Assembly (NCBI RefSeq): GCF_039926425.1
Contig: NZ_JBDSWZ010000076.1
Location: forward strand, 1 to 22,382
Length of the DNA: 22,382 bases
Reading direction: 5' to 3'
DNA from: Dokdonella_A sp039926425
GTDB lineage: Bacteria > Pseudomonadota > Gammaproteobacteria > Xanthomonadales > Rhodanobacteraceae
Part shown: positions 7,854 to 14,296 of the stretch, one piece after another
How the letters are laid out: each line of letters opens with the position of its first letter
How positions within the stretch are numbered: position 1 is the stretch's first letter
Program-made: the position numbers and the translations under genes
The notes under the pieces: generated by a model
What the model was told of the DNA's origin: nothing
The model's database searches: none
What the model saw: only the letters and a program-made list of their open reading frames with translations

Positions 7854-9701
7854 ATGGCTGCAGCAACCGCCAACGCGGCGTTCGTTTCCTCGCGCCGACG
7901 TCTGTTCACGGCGATCTTTTCCAGTGCAGGCGCAACGACTGACGACACCGGTGCCGCGCTGCGACGCCCGGGCCGCAACGGTCTCATCGACGATGAAATC
8001 CCGACCGTTCCCGATCTGACCACATTTCCGCCGCCTGCCGTGCGCTGGCTGAGTCGGGGCACGTTCGGATTCACCACGCCCGACCATGCTGCGTTCCTCG
8101 CGCTCGGCGCGACCGACGACGCGCGCTGGCTGGCCTGGGTCAACCGACAGCTCGATCCGTCGTCGATCGGCGACAGCGCATGCGACAGCCGCATCGCCAG
8201 CGCCGGCTTCACGACCCTCGGCAAGACGCCGAACGAGTTGTGGACCGAGCACCACGCACTGACCGCGTCGAACCAGTATTACCAGCGCATGTTGCCGATC
8301 GCCGAAAGCGAATGCGCCACCTTGATCCGCCAGATCTACAGTGCACGCCAGCTCAACGAAGTGATGGCCGATTTCTGGCACGACCATTTCAGCGTGTTCG
8401 GCTGGGACTACGACGGCGGCCCGATGTTTCCAGCATTCGATCGCGACGCGATCCGCCCCAACGTGTTCGGCAACTTTCGCACGCTGCTGCAGGCGGTCGG
8501 CGAATCGGCGTCGATGATGTACATGCTTGACCTGTACTCGAACACGCGTGACGGCCCCAACGAGAACTACGCGCGCGAACTGCATGAGCTGCACACCCTC
8601 GGCGCGGAAAACTACGCCGGTATCGTCGACGATCCGGACGACGATCCGTCGCTGCCGACCTTCATTGCGTGGGACGGCAAGATCGAGCGGCTCCAGTACG
8701 TCGACGACGACGTCTACGAAGCGGCACGGGTACTCACCGGCTGGACGATCTCGCAAAGCACCTACGAGACGCGCAACGATCCGAACGGCGGAACGTTCGA
8801 GTACGTCAACGCGCTGCACGATGCCGGCGTGAAGCGCGTCCTGCACCGAAACTTTTCAGCCGGCGGCGCGCAAAGCGACGGCATCACACTGTTCAACATG
8901 CTGGCCCAGCATCCGGGAACGGCGAATTTCGTTATCGGGAAACTCTGCCGCCGACTCATAGGCGACAGCGTCTCCGCATCCCTGGTGCAGACAGTCGCCA
9001 GCACGTTCCAGGCGAATTGGCAGGCGCCCGACCAGATCGAGACCGCGGTGCGGGAGATCCTGCTGTCGGACGAGTTCAAGACGACGTGGGGCAAGAAGAT
9101 GAAGCGGCCGTCCACAGCCGCGGTCGGCGCGTTGCGCGCCACGCTGGCCGATTTCACGCCGATGCCGGACAACACGGCGATCTACACGCCCACTGAAGAA
9201 TTTCTTGGTCGATTGCAGGCAGCCGGTCAACGTTTGTTCTACTGGCCTGCTCCCAACGGTTATCCGGACACCCAGATCGCATGGTCGAGCACCGGCGCAA
9301 TGGGAATGACGATGCGCCTGCTGCCGCGCCTGCTGGAGATGCATCAGACCGAGAGCTACAACAACGCGTATCCGTTCCTCATCGACGTGCAGGGGCAGAC
9401 GCTCGCCGCATTTGCCGATCCCGCGACGCGCACCGCCAGCAACATCGTCGGCTACTGGTGCGACCGCATCATCGGTCACCGACCGGAACCGACACACGGC
9501 GTGGCGGTGGATTTTCTTCGCCAGGAAGCCGCAGCAACGGCTCCGCTCGATCTGGTCACCGACAACACCGACGGCGGCGCACAGCACACCGGCGTGTGGC
9601 ATCTCAATCCCGCGAACACGTTGTCCAAGCACTACACGATCGCACGCCTGCGCGTGACCATCGGGCTGATCCTGTGTTCACCCGAATTCCTGCGCCGCTG
9701 A
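7854..9701 (+). CDS. DUF1800 family protein
   Basis: The product is 615 residues from the ATG at 7854. DUF1800 hallmarks are clear: MADFWHDHFSVF (171-182), NENYARELHELHTLG (236-250), VYEAARVLTGW (about 288-298), a late HPGTANFVIGKLCRRLIGD helix and VREILLSDEF. The family's biochemical activity is unknown; it is usually encoded directly before a DUF1501 protein, as here. Near the N terminus SSRRRLF is followed by a short hydrophobic stretch, a weak twin-arginine-like signal at best, so location is uncertain. An in-frame ATG at 7797 would add 19 residues of unconvincing sequence. The stop overlaps the Shine-Dalgarno of the next gene. The gene follows murB after 147 bases and probably has its own promoter, though none was convincing. 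Confidence 0.88.
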   Translation: MAAATANAAFVSSRRRLFTAIFSSAGATTDDTGAALRRPGRNGLIDDEIPTVPDLTTFPPPAVRWLSRGTFGFTTPDHAAFLALGATDDARWLAWVNRQLDPSSIGDSACDSRIASAGFTTLGKTPNELWTEHHALTASNQYYQRMLPIAESECATLIRQIYSARQLNEVMADFWHDHFSVFGWDYDGGPMFPAFDRDAIRPNVFGNFRTLLQAVGESASMMYMLDLYSNTRDGPNENYARELHELHTLGAENYAGIVDDPDDDPSLPTFIAWDGKIERLQYVDDDVYEAARVLTGWTISQSTYETRNDPNGGTFEYVNALHDAGVKRVLHRNFSAGGAQSDGITLFNMLAQHPGTANFVIGKLCRRLIGDSVSASLVQTVASTFQANWQAPDQIETAVREILLSDEFKTTWGKKMKRPSTAAVGALRATLADFTPMPDNTAIYTPTEEFLGRLQAAGQRLFYWPAPNGYPDTQIAWSSTGAMGMTMRLLPRLLEMHQTESYNNAYPFLIDVQGQTLAAFADPATRTASNIVGYWCDRIIGHRPEPTHGVAVDFLRQEAAATAPLDLVTDNTDGGAQHTGVWHLNPANTLSKHYTIARLRVTIGLILCSPEFLRR

Positions 9702-9706
9702 GAGGA
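9701..9706 (+). promoter_or_regulatory. Shine-Dalgarno AGAGGA of the DUF1501 gene
   Basis: AGAGGA begins on the last base of the DUF1800 stop codon and lies seven bases before the ATG at 9714. This ties translation of the pair together. Confidence 0.7.
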
Positions 9707-9713
9707 AACCGCC

Positions 9714-11126
9714 ATGACACGTTTTGATCGACGCGATTTCCTCAAGACCCTCGGCGTCAGCGCCGTGGCCGTCGGCGCGAGCAGCCACGCACGCGCGTAC
9801 TTCCTGCCGCCGCTGATTCCCACCAGCGCCAGCAATGACACACTCGTTGTGGTCTTCCTGCGCGGAGCGATGGATGGGCTCAGCCTGCTTCCACCGGGCG
9901 CGGGCAGTCCGTACCGCGCCGACTACGAAACGAACCGCACCAACACCCGCATCCCGGGGAGCGGCGCTGGTGCCGCACTCGCACTGAACAACTCCACCTG
10001 GGGCCTGCATCCCCGCGCCACAGGCCTGCACGATCTGTATCAGCAAGGGCATGCGGCGTTCGTTGTCGGCGCCGGCCAGTTGCAACCCAACCCGGTGATC
10101 CGCAGCCATTTCGAAGCGCAGACCAACCTGGAGTTCGGCAATGGCGGAGGTTCCGGCAACGGAATCGGTTGGCTGACGCGGCATCTTGCGAGCGGCGGCC
10201 TGCCGACCACCGTTCCCCTGCCTGCAACGTCGCTCGGCAGCATCACGGCGAGCAGTCTGCTCGGCAGCACCGATGCGATCACGATGAACAGCGGATCGGA
10301 TTTCCGTCTCGACACGTTCCACTGGTCATGGCAGAACGACGACAGCGCACACGGGCTGGTGGGCGGCGTGTCGCGGATGAATGCGCTGTGGAACGGCGGC
10401 AGCACCCAGCTCGAACGCGCCGGCGCAGATACGCTCAACTCGCTCGCGATGCTTCGGTCGGTCGACTTCAATCCGTACAGCGCGAGTGACACCGGCGGTT
10501 ACCAAGCCGCTGGCGGCGCGAATTATTCGCTCGCGTACAACGGAAGTTTCGGCTCGCAGTTGCGCAACATCGCGCAGATGATCAAGTTGAACGTCGGCTT
10601 GCGCGTTGCGACGATCGACCTCGGCAATTGGGACACGCACGTCGGCCAAGGCAATCCGACGCAGGGATACGACTGGTTCGGAAATCAGGCATCGAGTCTC
10701 TCGGACGGACTCGCCGCGTTCTACACCGATCTTTCAAGCGATGCCGCCGGCAACTTCATGAACAACGTCAACGTGCTCGTCGTCAGCGAGTTCGGCCGTC
10801 GCGTACTGGAGAATTCCGACGGCGGAACCGATCACGGCTACGGCAACGTGATGATCGCGATGGGCGGCGCTGTCAACGGCGGACACGTGTACGGAACGTA
10901 CGCCGGCCTCGCCAGCGACCAGTTGTACGAAGGCAACGACGTCGCAGTCACCACCGACTTTCGCCAGGTGATGTCGGAGGCGCTCGTTCGACGCATGGCC
11001 AACCCGAACATCTATTACGTGTTCCCCGGCTATGAAAACTATTCGCCGCTCGGCATCTTCCAGGGATCGGACCTGCCCCCGAGCAACTTCGATCACATTT
11101 TCGCAAACGGCTTCGACGCTGCCTGA
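9714..11126 (+). CDS. DUF1501 family protein, Tat-exported
   Basis: The 470-residue product opens with a twin-arginine signal: DRRDFLK at residues 5-11, a hydrophobic core (LGVSAVAVGAS) and an AxA-type site near SHARA (24-28), so it should be exported folded. DUF1501 features follow: LVVVFLRGAMDGLS (44-57), LHPRATGLHDLY, VGLRVATIDLGNWDTH, then VVSEFGRRVLENSDGGTDHGYG and AMGGAVNGG. The family is remotely related to the alkaline-phosphatase/sulfatase fold and the D, H and G-rich motifs could bind metal, but no activity is established. It sits 12 bases after the DUF1800 gene, the usual partner. The C terminus ends in HIFANGFDAA, a short tail resembling one I recall on other exported proteins of Lysobacterales; its role is unknown. 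Confidence 0.9.
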   Translation: MTRFDRRDFLKTLGVSAVAVGASSHARAYFLPPLIPTSASNDTLVVVFLRGAMDGLSLLPPGAGSPYRADYETNRTNTRIPGSGAGAALALNNSTWGLHPRATGLHDLYQQGHAAFVVGAGQLQPNPVIRSHFEAQTNLEFGNGGGSGNGIGWLTRHLASGGLPTTVPLPATSLGSITASSLLGSTDAITMNSGSDFRLDTFHWSWQNDDSAHGLVGGVSRMNALWNGGSTQLERAGADTLNSLAMLRSVDFNPYSASDTGGYQAAGGANYSLAYNGSFGSQLRNIAQMIKLNVGLRVATIDLGNWDTHVGQGNPTQGYDWFGNQASSLSDGLAAFYTDLSSDAAGNFMNNVNVLVVSEFGRRVLENSDGGTDHGYGNVMIAMGGAVNGGHVYGTYAGLASDQLYEGNDVAVTTDFRQVMSEALVRRMANPNIYYVFPGYENYSPLGIFQGSDLPPSNFDHIFANGFDAA

Positions 11127-11573
11127 GATCGCGCAGCCCAATCACCGCGAGCGCGGGATGGGCGGGCTCAGGATGCGCGGCACGCATACCCGATGACGTC
11201 CGTCGACGACGTGCGCATCGACGGGAATCATTGCCGCTGACGCTGCTCGTGCAGGCGAGAGATCGCCCAGGCAGGGACGCGGCCCCGGATTTCCTCCCCT
11301 GCGCAGCGGGGGAAGGTGCCCGGAGGGCGGAAGGGGGCGCTTCTGGTTGGAACGCGAAGCGAAGGATCAAGATCAACATCGAGATCAAGAGCGCCCCTTC
11401 CGGCGTCGCCACCTTCCCCCGCTTCGCAGGGGAAGGACAGTCCTTGCACGCTACAGTCGAAGGAGCGAGAAAGTTGACCGCCGGGACCGAAAAAAAAGCG
11501 ACTGGAACCAAGGAAGCGCAGGCAAATCTCCGCTCGCCTGCCGCATCGCCGGACAGCCGGCGTCGGCAACGCT
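11127..11573. other. Non-coding gap between convergent DUF1501 and cyclase genes
   Basis: This 447-base stretch holds no convincing gene; the open frames across it are short and have no recognisable protein pattern. Its main content is the inverted pair of hairpin repeats at 11291-11437. A short A8 run occurs near 11490. No clear terminator with a T-run was found for either flanking gene, so the repeat hairpins may serve that role. Confidence 0.7.
11291..11437. repeat. Paired inverted REP-like repeat element (BIME-like)
   Basis: Two arms of about 48 bases (11291-11341 and 11390-11437) are imperfect inverted copies of each other, differing at a handful of positions. Each contains a CCTTCCCC-type palindrome with a GCGAAGC/GCGCAGC-like loop; in the right arm 11412-11419 pairs exactly with 11429-11436. 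The 48-base spacer is rich in GATCAAGA-like short repeats. The arrangement matches bacterial interspersed REP pairs, and similar CCTTCCCCTGCGAAGCGGGGGAAGG units are, from memory, common between genes in Xanthomonadaceae relatives. It may end transcription from both sides or be a mobilised REP unit. Confidence 0.75.
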
Positions 11574-12476
11574 TCAGGCTTCGGCGCAGTTGAAATAGAC
11601 CAGATCCGCGTCGTCGATGCGGTGCGCCTGGCCGAAGTTCATCGTGCCGCTGCGGCGCAGATGCACCTCGTCGCGATGGACGAGAAGATCGTCGTCGTCG
11701 CCGATCTTCAGCCAGGTGCCATTGGTCGAGCGGTCGGCCAGCATGAAATAGCCGCGCTTCCATTCGATCAACGCATGATTGCGCGAGACCCATTCGGTTT
11801 CGACGACGAGACTGCTGGCCGGATCACGCCCGATCGAGAACGACATGCCTTCGTCGACCTCGAACACCAGACTCTTGTAACGCAACTGAAGCCGGCACCG
11901 TTCAGCCGCATCGACGTTCTGCATCACGCGCTGCACGGTGGTGACATTCGCGACGTCATCCTGCCAGATCACATCCACGATCTCGATGGGCGCCTGCTTG
12001 CCCAGCACGCGAACCTGACCCAGCGACCGCGTCCGCAACCCGGTGGTCTGGGTGATGCCATTGACAGTGCTCGCGGTGGTCACGATCTGGTCGCGACGAG
12101 CAAGGCTTTTGTCCGCCATGCGAGCCGCGGTGTTCACCGCGTCGCCGAACACGTCGCCGTTCTCGACCAGTGCTTCGCCATGATGCAGGCCGATGCGGAT
12201 CGCGAGATTGTCGCGCACGAACTCCGGATCGGTCTTGATGCGTCGTTGCATGTCGGTGGCCGACAGGAGGCCATGCAGCGGACCGGGGAACGTGCACATG
12301 ATCTCGTCGCCGATCGTCTTGATGACACGTCCGCCATGGCGCGCGGCAACGTCGCCAAGTGCATTCAGCACATTGCCAATCAGTCGGCGCGCCACTTCGT
12401 CTCCACGCGTCTCGAACAGCCGCGTACTTCCGGAGACGTCGGCAAACAGGATCGTGAGGGAGCGGCGCTCGGTCAT
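11574..12476 (-). CDS. Class III adenylate cyclase with C-terminal FHA domain
   Basis: The 300-residue protein would make cAMP from ATP in the cytoplasm. The cyclase domain (about 5-170) has all expected residues: metal-binding D13 (FADVSGST) and D57 (IGDE), adenine-selecting K53 and D108 (GDVFGDAVN), and transition-state N115 and R119 (VNTAAR). The FHA domain (about 195-295) shows GRD at 216-218, SRNH at 231-234 and NGT at 252-254, the phosphothreonine-binding signature. No membrane segment is present. I start at ATG 12476 because the conserved domain begins at once; no Shine-Dalgarno is visible. An ATG at 12593 would add 39 residues with lower third-position GC, but would give an ATGA overlap with the upstream membrane-protein gene, so it cannot be excluded. 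A kinase partner is expected from FHA but none is encoded nearby. Confidence 0.88.
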   Translation of the reverse strand: MTERRSLTILFADVSGSTRLFETRGDEVARRLIGNVLNALGDVAARHGGRVIKTIGDEIMCTFPGPLHGLLSATDMQRRIKTDPEFVRDNLAIRIGLHHGEALVENGDVFGDAVNTAARMADKSLARRDQIVTTASTVNGITQTTGLRTRSLGQVRVLGKQAPIEIVDVIWQDDVANVTTVQRVMQNVDAAERCRLQLRYKSLVFEVDEGMSFSIGRDPASSLVVETEWVSRNHALIEWKRGYFMLADRSTNGTWLKIGDDDDLLVHRDEVHLRRSGTMNFGQAHRIDDADLVYFNCAEA

Positions 12477-12589
12477 GGCCCGCGGATGATAGCGAATCCG
12501 TGCTGCAACGGCAGTCGCGCGATCGCGTTTCCACCACCGCGCGACGATTGCAATCCGGTCGTTTTCGAAGCGCCAGGTGGCCGCGCCGA

Positions 12590-14236
12590 TCAATGGCGGC
12601 AGGCGAGCGCGCCGACCTCGAACAACGGATCAGCCGTTTCCACCCGCGCCACTCCGCGCCAGCGGTCTCCACTCACGCGGCGCATCAACCCGGCCACCCG
12701 TCCACGATCAAGCACCAACAACCGGTCGGTTGAGCAGCCGGGGTCGGCGATGACCGCTTCGAGGGTCCATTCACGTTCGACCGTGCCGCGCAGCCTGTTC
12801 ATGTCCCACGATCCGACGGCAAGTCGCCGCGCGTTGGCAGGAGGCGGGAAGCCCATCAGCGCTGCCTCGGACCAGGCGAACGGGCCAGCACCCAGCCGCT
12901 TCATTGCCGCGGCTCCAACGCGGACATCCTCGACATCCGACTCCCCTGTTTCGGCCGCACCCGGATCAACGCCGACCACGGCAGCCAATGCGGTGTCGTT
13001 GGCGACCTCCAGCTGATGGCGCATCACGAGCGTCATGCCGACCTCCGCACTCAGCGCGAGCACGCCGACGCCCGCCACCACGCCCAGGATCCATCTCGTC
13101 GACCGGCGTTGCGTCACCCACGCGCCCAGCCAGCCAGCCCATGCGAGGCTCGACCACGGCAGGTAGCGCGGTGCGTAGATCTGTGCGGGAAACCCCGCGA
13201 AATAGTCGACGCGCGTCAACGCGATCAACGCGGAAACCCCGAGGCCGAACCATGCCAGTGCAAGACACAACGTGTGCGTTGCTCCGGTCCAGCGCCGATC
13301 GCGTCGCGCACGCCAGGTCGATCGTAGGACGCCGATCACCAGCAGCGTGCCGCACACGGCCTGCGGGAGCGCGCTGGTGCGAACGTCGCCAAAGACAGCT
13401 GTCCATGCGCGCGCAATCATTCCCACGCGCAGCACTCCCCCGACTGCAGGATCCACAACCGGCCAACACAGATAGATCAGCGGCGCGGCCAACCAGCGAA
13501 CCGCGGTCAGCCCCTGATCGATCGGCGCGAGCGGCGGCGAACCGACGCTCCCGGCCAGCAGCCGATAGACGACCAGCGTGACGGCCAACCCCGCAACCAC
13601 GATCCCCCATCGCAGCCACGTCGCGCGTGCAATGAACAGCACCGCGAACAGCGCGCCAAACGCGGCGATGCCACTTCCGAAATTGAACGCGGCCATGAAG
13701 CACAGGATCGTCGCGCCGATGGTCGACCTGAGCGACGCGTCGTCTCCCGGTCGTGTACGGGTCCATCCGAGCGCAAGGGCGAGGCACAGCAGCACGCTGT
13801 AGACATCCAGCGTTTCGTTGTCGTGCAGAAGCGCGCGCGCGTTGCCGAGCCAGAAGATTCCGAGGGTGATCGTGAACATCGCGGCCGCACGCTGCGACGG
13901 ACTCAAACCTTCGTCGGTCCAGATGATGCGCAACAGCGCGGCCAGCGTCGCCAGCGCGAGAAGCAGGCCGACCACGATCTGCAGGTCTTCATTGCCATGC
14001 CATTGGTGCAGGCTGATCCAGCGCACCACATTCGCGAACACTTCCGGATGCCCGTTGTCGGCAGCCAGCACACCGCGTGCAAAGGACGCGTCGATCAGAC
14101 GCGCGTAGTGTCGCCATGCATCCGCGTACGGAACGCGCGGCGACCACAGCCACGCCGCGACAAGTGCCGCAGCGACGCACGCAGCCGTCGCTGCATGGAA
14201 CGCGCGGGCGATCCAGCCGGACTCGCAACTCTTCAT
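12590..14236 (-). CDS. Polytopic inner-membrane protein of unknown function (possibly GT-C-like)
   Basis: The product is 548 residues from ATG 14236 (an ATG ten codons earlier at 14266 is possible; neither has a good Shine-Dalgarno). Some ten to eleven hydrophobic segments span the first 400 residues, followed by a soluble domain of about 140 residues that is probably periplasmic. After the first membrane segment comes PYADAWRHYARL and then GHPEVFANVVRW. An acidic residue and a conserved loop in this place are reminiscent of GT-C fold membrane glycosyltransferases, which use lipid-linked sugars, but the resemblance is only general. It may be cotranscribed with the cyclase-FHA gene, 113 bases downstream. 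I do not recognise a specific family. Confidence 0.75.
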   Translation of the reverse strand: MKSCESGWIARAFHAATAACVAAALVAAWLWSPRVPYADAWRHYARLIDASFARGVLAADNGHPEVFANVVRWISLHQWHGNEDLQIVVGLLLALATLAALLRIIWTDEGLSPSQRAAAMFTITLGIFWLGNARALLHDNETLDVYSVLLCLALALGWTRTRPGDDASLRSTIGATILCFMAAFNFGSGIAAFGALFAVLFIARATWLRWGIVVAGLAVTLVVYRLLAGSVGSPPLAPIDQGLTAVRWLAAPLIYLCWPVVDPAVGGVLRVGMIARAWTAVFGDVRTSALPQAVCGTLLVIGVLRSTWRARRDRRWTGATHTLCLALAWFGLGVSALIALTRVDYFAGFPAQIYAPRYLPWSSLAWAGWLGAWVTQRRSTRWILGVVAGVGVLALSAEVGMTLVMRHQLEVANDTALAAVVGVDPGAAETGESDVEDVRVGAAAMKRLGAGPFAWSEAALMGFPPPANARRLAVGSWDMNRLRGTVEREWTLEAVIADPGCSTDRLLVLDRGRVAGLMRRVSGDRWRGVARVETADPLFEVGALACRH

Positions 14237-14296
14237 AGGGTCCGCTCGCGGTCGACCGCACTGCATGCACGGAACAACACGAACAAGGCGCCGTGG

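Noticed and set aside
7861..7920. Firm Tat signal on the DUF1800 protein
   Set aside because: SSRRRLF resembles the twin-arginine motif, but the hydrophobic stretch after it is only about 11 residues and no cleavage site is clear.
11141..11175. Terminator directly after the DUF1501 gene
   Set aside because: Possible pairing of AGCCCA with TGGGC is short and interrupted, with no T-run.
11622..13016. A 464-codon plus-strand open frame
   Set aside because: It is antisense to the cyclase-FHA gene, whose catalytic residues are complete. The translation shows no protein family pattern.
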